Source: UBA1563 sp041671545
GTDB taxonomy: Bacteria; Bacteroidota; Ignavibacteria; Ignavibacteriales; Ignavibacteriaceae
Assembly: GCA_041671545.1 (NCBI GenBank)
Contig: JBAZBI010000002.1
Span: 186,001-250,000, forward strand
Length of the DNA: 64,000 nucleotides
Direction: 5' to 3'
Shown: positions 25,767 through 34,782 of the stretch, piece by piece
Layout of the letters: each line of letters opens with the position of its first letter
Numbering within the stretch: the stretch's first letter is position 1
The notes under the pieces: model-generated
Told to the model about the DNA's origin: nothing
The model's database searches: none
What the model saw: the letters and a program-made list of their open reading frames with translations, nothing else
Made by a program: the position numbers and the translations under genes

Positions 25767-28700
25767 TTATAAAAATAAGTAACGATAATTTTTAAATGCT
25801 TCTGAAATTAACATTGCCTCGGAATCATCAACATCCCAGCGATGAGTTATAATGCTATAGTCTTGAGGATCAATTTCAATTTCTGAAATCGAAGTATTTT
25901 TTTTAACAAAGAAAAAAGCCGTTCCATGGTATTTCAATAAATAAAATCCGTCGTTCTTGCTTTCACGCATTTCTTTTTCACTCCAAAATAAAGTCATTTT
26001 ATCTTTGTACGGCGCGCCGATATGCGGGCAAAAGGTTTCGCAGTTGCCGCAGTCGTTGCACAGTCCGTCAATATGTAAAATTTGGAAAGCATCTTTGAAA
26101 CCGTCGATCTTAATCGTAACATTTGCGCGGTTCGGACAAACATCAACACATTTGTTACAGATGAAGCTACAGCTTAAACACCGATTTGCTTCGTGTTGCG
26201 TTTCTGCTTTTGTTCCTTCTACAATTCCTTTTTTAGCATTGACGTTTCCAAACAAAATTGATTTGTCGAAGAGATTAGAAAAATTATTTGAAATTGGAAG
26301 CGAAGCATTTTCTTTTTTCAGAATAGCTTCTGCGGCTTTCTTCCCGTCAGCTATTGATTCTATAACTGTTGAAGGTCCGCGGTATGCGTCTCCACCGATA
26401 AAAACATTTTCAAGAGTAGTTTCATTTGAACCTTTATCGACAAGAATATTTCTTTTCTGGTCTAACAAAATGTTATTCGCGGAAAGAATGTTGTAATCAA
26501 CACTTTCTCCGATAGCAGAAATAATCGTATCAATTTCCAACTCAACAAATTCATTTTCAATTGGGGTTACGCTTCTTCGCTCATCTTTTCCGATTTCACC
26601 CAACTTCATCTTCTGGCTTTTTAATATTTTATTTTTGTGCGAAACAGGAAGCATCAATTCTTTAAATATCACTCCGTCTTCTAATGCAGCGTCAAGTTCT
26701 TCTTTATCTGCCGGCATGAATTCTTTTGTGCGACGATAAACGATGTAAACATTTTTAACTCCGGCAATTCGTTTGGAAGCACGCGCTGCATCCATTGCGG
26801 AGTTTCCGCCACCAACAATTGCAACATTTCTACCGAGTGGAATTTTTTCTTTGTTGTTAAAGTGCCATAAAAATTCTATCGCATTTAAAATATTTTCATT
26901 TTCTCCATCTAACTTTATCGGATTTGATTTTGTTGCGCCAATTCCAATGAAAATGTATTTGTATCCATCAGCTTTTAATTTCTCGACAGAAAAGTTTTCG
27001 TCCGTTCCGAATTGAAATTTTACTCCATGTTTTTTAATGAATTCAATGTCGGTATCAATTGCGGATTGAGGCAGACGAAAATCGGGAATGACATTTTGCA
27101 CAGTTCCACCGGCGCGTGAACTTCTTTCAAAGATAGTAACATCAAGTCCGGCTTTTGCAAGAAAAAATCCGCACGATAAACCGGCAGGACCCGCGCCAAT
27201 TATGGCGATTTTGCTGTCGCTTAATTTATCAGCAGCAGAAATTTTATCAAAATAATTTTGATAACCGAACTGCGCGGCAATTTTTTTCATCTCTCTAATC
27301 TTTACCGGATCGTCATAATCCCAGCGCGTACACTTAGCCTGACATTGATGATCACAAATATAACCGGTAATAAACGGCAGCGGATTTTTTGAAACAATTA
27401 TTTCAAACGCTTCGTTATATTTTCCTTCTTCAACCAAACGGACGTAAGTCGCAATGTCTTGATGGATCGGACAGGCTTCTTCGCAAGGTGCAACGTAACA
27501 ATCGAACATTTCCAATTTTGTTGGAATTTTAACCGTGGTGATTTCTCGCTTTTCTTTTTTATAATTTTCATTTAGTAAAGAAGTTTCTGCAAGCGATTTG
27601 ATTTTATCAACTTTAATCTTTTTACCAAACGAATTATTCTTTTCAACTTTTTCTGCCATTTGAAACAACCGACCATAGCCACCGGGTTTCAACAAATCAG
27701 TAACAAGCGTAACCGGAGAAATTCCGCAGTCAACAATCTCTTGAACATTATTAATTGTTGCACCGCCGGAAAAAGACATTGATAGTTCACCATGAAATTC
27801 TTCGGCAAGCAATCGCGAAACATTTATTGTTAACGGAAAGAGCGATCGCCCCGACATATACATATCGTCTCCGGCAAGGACTTTCTTTTTGTTCTTTACT
27901 CCAAGTGTGTTTGAAAGTTTAACACCAAATTCCAAGCCGTTATCTTTTGCAAATTCTTTTAACCGTTTCAACATTGGAACGGCATCAGCAAAATTTATAT
28001 CGTGTTCAAATGATGCTCGATCCATTTCGATGTAACGAAACCCGAGTTGATGGAGGATGGTCACAACTTTTTCATAACCCAGCAGTGTCGGATTTAATTT
28101 CACATAAGTGTGAAGTTTTTTTTCTTCTATTAAATATTTTGCAATTGCTTCAATTTCTTCAGGTGGGCAGCCGTGCATTGTAGAAAGTGTTACCGAATTG
28201 GAAATGTTTGGAGAAATATTTTGAACCGATGAAATCAGTTTTTCAAAATTGATATTGGGATTTATATGTTGAATAATCAATTCGCGGACGTTCTGATCTT
28301 GCAACGCTGTGATTAATTGGTTCTTATATAGAATAAATTTTTCATTGTTTGCTGAATCTTTCAAATCTTCAATAAATTTATTCATTCGTTCGGTTTTAAT
28401 TCCTTCAAGATTATAACCGACACTCATGTTAAATACAAATCCACGTTCAGCGCTTTTCGAAAAACCAAATAATTCTTTCAAGGGGTGAAGCAATATCCAA
28501 GCCTTCAAATATTCATCGTAAGACTGCTCTAACTTCAACTCTTGCGACCACTCAACGTTATAGCCCTCATCCTGCGCGTCAATGCATGGTTTATCAACTT
28601 TTAATTCATCAAGAATTTGAATGGTCTTTAGTTCAAAGAATCTTCCGCCAGTTAAATAAGAAGTAATAATATTTTGGGTAAGCTGTGTGTGCGGTCCGGC

Positions 28701-28874
28701 GGCGGGTCCGAGCGGCATTTCCAAATCTTCATTAAAAATTTTTATTTGCGATGAGTTCTTTTTATAAAAGAAATTTGATCGGTGAATTCCAAAAATGGTT
28801 TGTTCGTTTTTATATTCAGTAACTATCCAATCAAAAAGCTGGTTGAAAGGAAGGGGAGTCATTTGGTCGGACAT
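25767..28874 (-). CDS. ygfK: YgfK-type Fe-S flavoprotein oxidoreductase
   Basis: A 1035-aa multidomain redox protein. The N-terminal 430 residues are a dihydropyrimidine/dihydroorotate dehydrogenase-like barrel (PLGPAAGPHTQLTQN, TLSTMHGCPPEEIEAI). Then comes the GltD-type Fe-S helical domain with cysteines in CYVAPCEEACPIHQD and CDHQCQAKC, an FAD fold (IAIIGAGPAGLSCGF), an NAD(P)H fold (VAIVGGGNSAMDAARAS), GDAYRGPSTV, and a C-terminal pair of ferredoxin-like clusters (CSFICNKCVDVCP, CNDCGNCETFCP). The layout resembles dihydropyrimidine dehydrogenase and fits reductive attack on a purine-derived ring. Older annotation as selenate reductase has little support here. Divergent from ygeY, with promoter-like elements between them. 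Confidence 0.93.
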   Translation of the reverse strand: MSDQMTPLPFNQLFDWIVTEYKNEQTIFGIHRSNFFYKKNSSQIKIFNEDLEMPLGPAAGPHTQLTQNIITSYLTGGRFFELKTIQILDELKVDKPCIDAQDEGYNVEWSQELKLEQSYDEYLKAWILLHPLKELFGFSKSAERGFVFNMSVGYNLEGIKTERMNKFIEDLKDSANNEKFILYKNQLITALQDQNVRELIIQHINPNINFEKLISSVQNISPNISNSVTLSTMHGCPPEEIEAIAKYLIEEKKLHTYVKLNPTLLGYEKVVTILHQLGFRYIEMDRASFEHDINFADAVPMLKRLKEFAKDNGLEFGVKLSNTLGVKNKKKVLAGDDMYMSGRSLFPLTINVSRLLAEEFHGELSMSFSGGATINNVQEIVDCGISPVTLVTDLLKPGGYGRLFQMAEKVEKNNSFGKKIKVDKIKSLAETSLLNENYKKEKREITTVKIPTKLEMFDCYVAPCEEACPIHQDIATYVRLVEEGKYNEAFEIIVSKNPLPFITGYICDHQCQAKCTRWDYDDPVKIREMKKIAAQFGYQNYFDKISAADKLSDSKIAIIGAGPAGLSCGFFLAKAGLDVTIFERSSRAGGTVQNVIPDFRLPQSAIDTDIEFIKKHGVKFQFGTDENFSVEKLKADGYKYIFIGIGATKSNPIKLDGENENILNAIEFLWHFNNKEKIPLGRNVAIVGGGNSAMDAARASKRIAGVKNVYIVYRRTKEFMPADKEELDAALEDGVIFKELMLPVSHKNKILKSQKMKLGEIGKDERRSVTPIENEFVELEIDTIISAIGESVDYNILSANNILLDQKRNILVDKGSNETTLENVFIGGDAYRGPSTVIESIADGKKAAEAILKKENASLPISNNFSNLFDKSILFGNVNAKKGIVEGTKAETQHEANRCLSCSFICNKCVDVCPNRANVTIKIDGFKDAFQILHIDGLCNDCGNCETFCPHIGAPYKDKMTLFWSEKEMRESKNDGFYLLKYHGTAFFFVKKNTSISEIEIDPQDYSIITHRWDVDDSEAMLISEAFKNYRYLFL

Positions 28875-28948
28875 AATTTTCGTTCCTTCAGAAAGTTAAA
28901 CCATAAAATATTTGATATTAATCTTTTTGTCCTTCAGATTTTTCTGTT

Positions 28949-28956
28949 CAAAATTA
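28949..28956 (-). promoter_or_regulatory. -7 box for ygfK-ssnA
   Basis: On the minus strand this reads TAATTTTG, a full match to TAnnTTTG, 74 bases before the ygfK start. CAA triplets at 28969-28975 give TTG on minus but at a short spacing (12-16 bases). Confidence 0.4.
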
Positions 28957-28959
28957 GTG

Positions 28960-28997
28960 AGAATATTTCAAACAATCTCTATAAATATTCTAAGAGA
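28960..28997. promoter_or_regulatory. Operator-like inverted repeats in the ygfK-ygeY divergent region
   Basis: AGAATATTT (28960-28968) and AAATATTCT (28983-28991) are exact 9-bp inverted repeats 14 bases apart; a second nested pair TCTCT/AGAGA lies at 28976-28980 and 28993-28997. They sit between two outward-facing -7 boxes, where a shared regulator could act on both operons. No regulator gene is adjacent. Confidence 0.45.
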
Positions 28998-29002
28998 ATT
29001 TG

Positions 29003-29010
29003 TAAGTTTG
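29003..29010 (+). promoter_or_regulatory. -7 box for the ygeY operon
   Basis: TAAGTTTG matches TAnnTTTG. It would give a leader of about 100 nt before the ygeY start at 29119. No convincing -33 TTG. Confidence 0.4.
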
Positions 29011-29118
29011 TTATCCAATTATGAAAATTTACTTTTAAGTGAAACCAGTAAATCAATATTACCCTTCACAACTACGGCTGACATTCCCGCCACGTCGCAC
29101 CGAAAATTACAATTAAAA

Positions 29119-30315
29119 ATGGAAAACAATATGGAACGCGCAAAGCAAATACTTGATCTCGCCAAAAAATATGAACAGTACACCGCAGAAAATCTCTCAA
29201 AACTTATTAAGATAAAATCTCTTAGCTCAAAAGAAAAGGACGTTATCTTCGAATTAAAACGAATGATGGAAGAAGCCGGCTTTGATGAAGTAAAAATTGA
29301 CGGTATCGGAAACATTATCGGAAGAATCGGTAACGGAAAAAAAATTATTGCGATTGACGGACATATCGACACTGTTGATTTAGGAAATTTGCAAAATTGG
29401 AATTTCGATCCGCTTGGCGGAGAAATTATAGACGGCTTTGTACATGGTAGGGGAAGCGTTGATCAAAAAGGAGGACCGATTGCCGCAATTACTGCCGGAA
29501 GAATTTTAAAAGAACTTGGCTTAACGAATGATATAACGTTACTTGTTACCGGAACTGTTATGGAAGAAGACTGCGATGGTCTCTGCTGGAAATATCTTGT
29601 TGAAGAAGAAAATGTTAGACCTGATTGCGTCATCGTAACAGAACCAACCAACATGAATATCTATCGCGGACACCGTGGAAGAATGGAAATTGAAGTTTCA
29701 TTTTTTGGTATTTCTGCACACGGTTCTGCACCGGAAAGAGGAAAGAACGCTATTTATATGGCTTCTCGTGCTGCGCTTGAAATAGAAAAATTGAATGAAC
29801 GATTAGCCTATGATGAATTTCTTGGTAAAGGCTCTGTAACTATTTCCGAATTTGTTTCTTCAAGTCCTTCACTTTGTGCTGTTGCCGACTTTGCAAAAAT
29901 TCATCTCGACAGAAGATTAACCTGGGGCGAAAATAAGGAACTTGCTGTAAAAGAAGTTGAAGAAATTGTTAAAGACATGAACGCTAAAGTTGAAATTCTT
30001 TATTATGATGAAACAGCTTTCACCGGATTGAAATACGGTATGGAAAAATATTATCCTACATGGAAACTTGAAGAAAACCATCCCGTCATTCAAACCGGAA
30101 TAAAAGTATTTACAGAATTGTTCGATGAAAAACCTGTTGTTGATAAATGGACTTTTTCAACAAACGGAATATCAATTAACGGAATGTACGGAATTCCGGT
30201 AATTGGCTTTGGTCCGGGCAATGAAGTGATGGCGCACGCGCCGAATGAGAAAGTCCCAATTGAACATTTGATGAAAGCCAGCGCTTTCTATGCTTTGTTT
30301 TGTGAAAAATTTTAG
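29119..30315 (+). CDS. ygeY: YgeY-family M20 hydrolase
   Basis: A metallopeptidase/deacylase-like enzyme of the M20 family, 398 aa. Motifs match YgeY closely: AIDGHIDTVDLGNLQNW (metal His and Asp), VHGRGSVDQKGG (bridging Asp), TGTVMEEDCDGLCW (Glu pair), HGSAPERGKNAIYMA, DRRLTWGE, and the C-terminal GFGPGNEVMAHAPNE (metal His). The open frame continues upstream to 28912 but the extra residues are hydrophobic nonsense; the ATG at 29119 (MENNMERAK) or 29131 fits the family start. YgeY belongs to the anaerobic urate-degrading gene set, where it is thought to hydrolyse a late ring-opened intermediate. First gene of a long plus-strand operon. Confidence 0.92.
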   Translation: MENNMERAKQILDLAKKYEQYTAENLSKLIKIKSLSSKEKDVIFELKRMMEEAGFDEVKIDGIGNIIGRIGNGKKIIAIDGHIDTVDLGNLQNWNFDPLGGEIIDGFVHGRGSVDQKGGPIAAITAGRILKELGLTNDITLLVTGTVMEEDCDGLCWKYLVEEENVRPDCVIVTEPTNMNIYRGHRGRMEIEVSFFGISAHGSAPERGKNAIYMASRAALEIEKLNERLAYDEFLGKGSVTISEFVSSSPSLCAVADFAKIHLDRRLTWGENKELAVKEVEEIVKDMNAKVEILYYDETAFTGLKYGMEKYYPTWKLEENHPVIQTGIKVFTELFDEKPVVDKWTFSTNGISINGMYGIPVIGFGPGNEVMAHAPNEKVPIEHLMKASAFYALFCEKF

Positions 30316-30348
30316 AATATAATTAGAAAATTAACTCGGAGAAATATT

Positions 30349-31359
30349 ATGGTTTCAGATCTTTCAAAAAAACATTTTCTTACTGATGATGACTGGTCAA
30401 AACAAGAACTTGACACAGCATTTGAAGTAGCATTCGATTTAAAAAGAAAATTTGCAATGGGCGAATATCATCGATTGTTGCAAGACAAAACGTTGTTCGC
30501 AATTTTCTTTGAGCAGTCAACACGTACAAGAAATTCAATGGAAGCCGGTATGACGCAGCTCGGCGGACACGCGCACGATTTAACTCCCGACAAAATGCAG
30601 ATCACTCACGGTGAAGTTGCTAGAGATACGGCAATTATTCTTTCGCGAATGGGACACGGCATCGCATGCAGAAATTGTTTTTATGGTGTCGGCAAAAAAT
30701 ATCTTGATGAACTTGCCGCGAATGCAACAGTTCCGGTTATGTCGTTGCAAGATGATGTTTACCATCCTTTCCAAGGACTTGCGGACTTGATGACAATCTT
30801 TGAACATTTCGGAAAAGATCCCAAAGGATTAAAAGTAACAGTATCGTGGGCTTACGCAGACACGCACAGCAAGCCGCTCTCCGTTCCACAAACACAAATT
30901 CTTCTCTTTCCTCGTTACGGAATTGATGTTACCGTCGCTCATCCGAAAGAATTTCCGCTTAGCAAAAATATTGTTGACAAGGCATATAAGAATGCAGAAG
31001 TCGGCGGTGGTTCACTTAAATTTACCAACAATATGGATGAAGCTTTTGAAGGCGCTCATATTGTTATTCCAAAAAATTGGGGCGGGTTCGGTTTTTATGA
31101 TGTTGATCAATATTTACAAAACGAAACCGAGTGCAAAAAAGAAATGAAGGATAATCTCAATAAATATAAATCATGGATTTGCGACGACAAGCGGATTAAA
31201 CTTGCTGACAAAAATGTTAAGTTGATGCATGCTTTACCGGCAGACCGCGGTAATGAAGTAACGGATGAAATTTTAGATAATCCCGACATCTCAATTGTTT
31301 TTGATGAAGCGGAAAACCGCCTGCATACAGCAAAAGCAATAATGGCGCTAACAATGTAG
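30349..31359 (+). CDS. ygeW: Knotted carbamoyltransferase YgeW
   Basis: A 336-aa protein of the aspartate/ornithine carbamoyltransferase fold. The carbamoyl-phosphate motif is FFEQSTRTRNS (STRTR at 57-61), and the second motif reads DVYHPFQGLADLMT in place of the usual HPxQ. The C-terminal knotted half has MHALPADRGNEVTDE. It follows ygeY by 33 bases with GGAGA as ribosome site, as in known urate clusters, where YgeW is proposed to release or transfer a carbamoyl group from an ureido intermediate. It is shorter than E. coli YgeW (about 396 aa), mainly through shorter loops. No carbamate kinase gene is in this window. Confidence 0.93.
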   Translation: MVSDLSKKHFLTDDDWSKQELDTAFEVAFDLKRKFAMGEYHRLLQDKTLFAIFFEQSTRTRNSMEAGMTQLGGHAHDLTPDKMQITHGEVARDTAIILSRMGHGIACRNCFYGVGKKYLDELAANATVPVMSLQDDVYHPFQGLADLMTIFEHFGKDPKGLKVTVSWAYADTHSKPLSVPQTQILLFPRYGIDVTVAHPKEFPLSKNIVDKAYKNAEVGGGSLKFTNNMDEAFEGAHIVIPKNWGGFGFYDVDQYLQNETECKKEMKDNLNKYKSWICDDKRIKLADKNVKLMHALPADRGNEVTDEILDNPDISIVFDEAENRLHTAKAIMALTM

Positions 31360-31367
31360 ATTCAATA

Positions 31368-31435
31368 GGACGCAGATTTATTAGGATTGTTTATGATCTG
31401 CTAAGATCATAATGCATCTTAACATATCTGCGTCC
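31368..31435. repeat. 68-nt near-perfect hairpin element
   Basis: The whole element folds back on itself: arms 31368-31377/31426-31435 (10 bp, GGACGCAGAT/ATCTGCGTCC), 31381-31387/31416-31422 (7 bp with one G-T) and 31391-31399/31404-31412 (9 bp) with loop GCTA, separated by symmetric 3-base internal loops. It lies between ygeW and the threonine-synthase-like gene. No T-run follows, so an mRNA-processing or stability element, or an interspersed palindromic repeat, is more likely than a terminator. Confidence 0.85.
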
Positions 31436-31449
31436 CATTTTATAATATT

Positions 31450-32670
31450 ATGAAAAACAAATTCAAATATTTTTGCAGTGAATGCGGAACACAGTACGAA
31501 ATCACAAAGGATTTAATGCTGTGTCCACAATGCCGTGAAGAAAATCTTGAAGGGAAACCGTTAAAAGGAATTCTTAAAGTTCAACTTCCAGAAGAATTCC
31601 GAAATTGCAAAAACGAAAATGATTTGTTTGATATTCACGATTATCTTCCGGTAGAAAAAGAATATTTCCCCAATCTTCCCGTTGGTAACACACCGCTTAT
31701 TCACACAAAGAATTTTCAAAATGAATATGGATTGAAAAATATTTTTCTAAAATTCGACGGCACAAATCCAACCGGATCATATAAAGATAGAGCCTCCTTT
31801 CTTGTTTCAGCTTTCGCAAAGAAGTTTGGTTTGTATGAAATCGTTCTGGCCTCAACGGGAAATGCCGCATCGTCAATGGCGGGAATTGCTGCTGCGGCCG
31901 GACAAAAAGCGTTCATCTTCATGCCTTCGACGGCACCGAAAGCAAAGCTCGTCCAATGTTTACAATATGGCGCGACACTTATTCCGATTCAAGGCGATTA
32001 CGATAAAGCGTTTGATCTGTCTCTAAAGTTTTCGGAACAGACTGGTTTCTTAAATAGAAATACCGCCTTCAATCCAATGACGATCGAAGGGAAAAAAACT
32101 TCTTCTTTCGAATTAGTTTCGCAACTAAAAAATATTGATTATGTTTTTCTTCCCGCCGGTGATGGAGTTGTGTTGAGTGGTGTGATCAAAGGATTTCTTG
32201 ATTTGCAGTTTATCGGACTGATAAAAAACCTACCGAAGATCATTGCGGTGCAAGCAGAAGGAAGCCGTTTCCTTTTTGATGCTTTTCATTTTAACAAGTG
32301 GAATTTACAATACAAAGCCGACACAGTTGCGGATTCCATTTCCGTGAACGTTGCACGAAACGGATATTGCGCTGTAGCAGATTTAAAAACCGTGAATGGC
32401 GATGTGATCTTAGTTTCCGATGATGAAATTCTTTCCGCACAAAAACTGCTTTCGCAAAAAACCGGAATATTCTGTGAACCTTCTTCAGCTGCTTCGTTTG
32501 CGGGTTTGTTGAAGATGAAAGAAAAAATTTCAAAAGATGAAAAGGTGGTTTGTCTTCTAACCGGACACGGATTGAAAGATATTGATTCGGCAATTAAAAA
32601 AGTTAATTTCCCCAACACTTTTCCGCCGGACTTAGAAATAATTTCCGAAGAATTAAAGCTGAACAGTTGA
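31450..32670 (+). CDS. Threonine-synthase-like PLP enzyme with zinc ribbon
   Basis: A 406-aa fold-type II PLP enzyme. The N-terminus has a zinc ribbon (Cys 9, 12, 25, 28 in CSECG and CPQC). The PLP lysine is Lys112 in NPTGSYKDRASF, and the phosphate-binding and Asn motifs ASTGNAASSMAGIAAAAG and the TGHGLKD tail are present. It resembles threonine synthase/diaminopropionate ammonia-lyase relatives. Context argues against a threonine role: it sits between ygeW and a Mo-cofactor gene in the purine operon, where other bacteria carry ygeX (diaminopropionate ammonia-lyase). It may perform that ammonia-releasing step. Seen: fold and lysine. Inferred: reaction. Confidence 0.8.
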   Translation: MKNKFKYFCSECGTQYEITKDLMLCPQCREENLEGKPLKGILKVQLPEEFRNCKNENDLFDIHDYLPVEKEYFPNLPVGNTPLIHTKNFQNEYGLKNIFLKFDGTNPTGSYKDRASFLVSAFAKKFGLYEIVLASTGNAASSMAGIAAAAGQKAFIFMPSTAPKAKLVQCLQYGATLIPIQGDYDKAFDLSLKFSEQTGFLNRNTAFNPMTIEGKKTSSFELVSQLKNIDYVFLPAGDGVVLSGVIKGFLDLQFIGLIKNLPKIIAVQAEGSRFLFDAFHFNKWNLQYKADTVADSISVNVARNGYCAVADLKTVNGDVILVSDDEILSAQKLLSQKTGIFCEPSSAASFAGLLKMKEKISKDEKVVCLLTGHGLKDIDSAIKKVNFPNTFPPDLEIISEELKLNS

Positions 32671-33293
32671 AAGAGGAAAAAGAAAAATATTCGGGAATTC
32701 TTTTAGCCGCTGGAAATTCATCGCGCATGAATAAGTGGAAAATTGAAATAGAGATTCAAAATATCCCGTTGCTTTTTCATTCATTACAAAAACTGAAAAC
32801 CGTTTGCGATGAAGTTATCGTCGTCGGTGGTTGCAACTTTGATAAACTAGTTGAATTGATCGAAAGAAGTAAACTTGTCGAAACAAGAAATATCAAAGTA
32901 ATTTGCAACCAGCAATATCAAGCCGGAATGTTCTCATCAATTAAAACGGGAATGGAAAACGCGCAATATGAAAATGTATTTATCGCTTTAGCTGATATGC
33001 CTTTCATTTCAATTAAAACTTACGATTTGTTGAAAGCAAAGTATGAAGCAGAAAAACAATACGATTTTATTCAACCGGCAATGCTTATTGAAAACGGAAA
33101 ACGGAAAAAAGGTCACCCGATTTTGATAAATGATAAAGTTAAATCAGCTATAAAAAGAGAAAACGACTCGTCAATTCTACGAGATGTCCTGAGGAATTTT
33201 TCAGGCAATTCTTTTTTATGTGAAGATTTGGGAATCAATTATGATATTGATACTGAAGCCGATTTATTAAATGCTGAGAAAATATTTTTTTAA
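32667..33293 (+). CDS. mocA: MocA/YgfJ-type molybdenum cofactor cytidylyltransferase
   Basis: A 208-aa nucleotidyltransferase with the motif GILLAAGNSSRMNKWK (signature LAAGxSxRMG-K, with Asn replacing Gly), VIVVGG, NQQYQAGMFSSIKTG, ALADMPFIS (metal Asp) and RKKGHPILI. These fit MocA/YgfJ enzymes that add CMP to molybdopterin for xanthine dehydrogenase-type enzymes. The start is TTG at 32667, overlapping the previous stop (TTGA); the first internal ATG would remove the nucleotide-binding loop, so TTG is preferred. Co-location with xdh genes in the same locus supports a cofactor-maturation role. Confidence 0.88.
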   Translation: MKEEKEKYSGILLAAGNSSRMNKWKIEIEIQNIPLLFHSLQKLKTVCDEVIVVGGCNFDKLVELIERSKLVETRNIKVICNQQYQAGMFSSIKTGMENAQYENVFIALADMPFISIKTYDLLKAKYEAEKQYDFIQPAMLIENGKRKKGHPILINDKVKSAIKRENDSSILRDVLRNFSGNSFLCEDLGINYDIDTEADLLNAEKIFF

Positions 33294-33312
33294 AATGAAT
33301 TGAGGAACTAAA

Positions 33313-34782
33313 ATGATCAACTTGCAAAGAAACGACCAAGCGCGTAAAAACAATATTCAACGCTGTAAAGAAAAAGGGATTGTTATTCCGACTTTTGAAC
33401 AAATGAAACATCCGGAAAAAATTCCCGCAATAATAAAAGAGCAGCTCAAGCAAGTTGGTTTGTGGGATGTTAATCCTTTAAACCTTTTTAGAATTTCGTG
33501 GAAGAACGAACAAAAAGAATTCGGCGGTGGATTTGGCGATGTTAACTTTGTTGAGTTTCCATCATCATTAACCGGAGTGAAAGCAAAAATAATCGGCATC
33601 TCCGGCAAGTGGTTTCCGACCGGTGCACATAAGGTCGGCGCAACATTCGGCTGTTTGGCTCCATCACTTGTAACGGGAAACTTTGATTCAACCTGGCAGA
33701 AAGCTGTCTGGCCTTCAACTGGAAATTTTTGCCGCGGCGGTGCTTTCAATTCAGCTTTGCTTGGCTGCGAATCAATCGCCATTCTTCCGGAAGAAATGAG
33801 CAAAGAAAGATTTGCGTGGTTGAATAAACTCGCAGGCGAAGTTATTGCAACTCCCGGCTGCGAAAGTAATGTGAAAGAAATTTTTGATAAATGCTGGGAA
33901 TTAAAGAGAACAAGAAAAGATGTTTTGATTTTCAATCAATTTGAGGAATTTGGAAATTATCTCTGGCACTACGAAGTGACGGCAAGCGCTGTAGCAGAAG
34001 TTTTTGAAGCAATGAAAAATTCGATTGATCCTAAATTAAAATTAGCCGGATTTATTTCATCAACCGGTTCGGCGGGAACAATTGCCGCGGGAGATCATTT
34101 AAAAGAAAAATATCCTTCGTGCAAAATCGGCGCGAGCGAAGCTTTACAATGCCCAACGCTTTTACAAAATGGTTTCGGCGGACACCGCATCGAAGGCATC
34201 GGCGACAAACATGTTCCATGGATTCATAACGTAAAGAATACTGATTTTGTTTTTGCAATTGACGACGAAGACTGCATGGAACTTTCCAGGTTGTTTAATG
34301 ATGAAGAAGGAAAAAAATATCTTTTAAAAGAAGGTGTTGATGAACAAACGGTTGCAAAACTTTCCGCTGCGGGAATTTCCGGAATTGCGAATATGCTCTC
34401 TGCTGTAAAACTTGCAAAATATTACGAGCTGAATGAGCATGATGTTATCTTCACAATTTTAACCGACTCGATGGAGCTCTACGGTTCACGCCTTGAAGAA
34501 ATGAATGAGAAATATGGCAAGTATTCCGAAGTTGATGCAGCGAAATCATTTTCAAAATCGCTTATAGGGCAGAAAACCGATAACATGCTTGAGCTGAATT
34601 ATCAAGATAAAAAGCGGATCCACAATTTAAAATACTTTACATGGATTGAACAGCAACAGCGCGAACTTAGCGAGTTGAACGCTCAATGGAACGACGAAGA
34701 ATATTGGAACAGCACACGTTCATTAACCGGAAAAATTGATTCATTGATTGAAGAATTTAATAACGAAGTCGGAATTTTATGA
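33313..34782 (+). CDS. Fold-type II PLP-dependent enzyme of the purine cluster
   Basis: A 489-aa PLP enzyme with the internal-aldimine lysine in WFPTGAHKVGATFG (Lys107), the WPSTGNFCRGGAFNSALLG segment that takes the Asn-binding role, and the glycine-rich phosphate loop SSTGSAGTIAAGDHL. The C-terminal 100 residues add a helical, glutamate-rich extension (WIEQQQRELSELNAQW). It is not a close match to threonine synthase, cysteine synthase or canonical YgeX. The location between mocA and the XdhC-like gene places it in the purine pathway; a lyase acting on an amino acid-like product such as 2,3-diaminopropionate is a guess. Overlaps the next gene by 4 bases. Confidence 0.75.
   Translation: MINLQRNDQARKNNIQRCKEKGIVIPTFEQMKHPEKIPAIIKEQLKQVGLWDVNPLNLFRISWKNEQKEFGGGFGDVNFVEFPSSLTGVKAKIIGISGKWFPTGAHKVGATFGCLAPSLVTGNFDSTWQKAVWPSTGNFCRGGAFNSALLGCESIAILPEEMSKERFAWLNKLAGEVIATPGCESNVKEIFDKCWELKRTRKDVLIFNQFEEFGNYLWHYEVTASAVAEVFEAMKNSIDPKLKLAGFISSTGSAGTIAAGDHLKEKYPSCKIGASEALQCPTLLQNGFGGHRIEGIGDKHVPWIHNVKNTDFVFAIDDEDCMELSRLFNDEEGKKYLLKEGVDEQTVAKLSAAGISGIANMLSAVKLAKYYELNEHDVIFTILTDSMELYGSRLEEMNEKYGKYSEVDAAKSFSKSLIGQKTDNMLELNYQDKKRIHNLKYFTWIEQQQRELSELNAQWNDEEYWNSTRSLTGKIDSLIEEFNNEVGIL

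Noticed and set aside
25767..28874. YgfK as a selenate reductase subunit
   Set aside because: Domain order is that of a dihydropyrimidine dehydrogenase-like flavoprotein and its neighbours are purine genes; no selenium-specific gene or in-frame TGA was seen.
28912..29118. Upstream extension of the ygeY frame with a hydrophobic N-terminus
   Set aside because: It runs through the divergent promoter region and has no similarity to YgeY; the family start is at 29119 or 29131.
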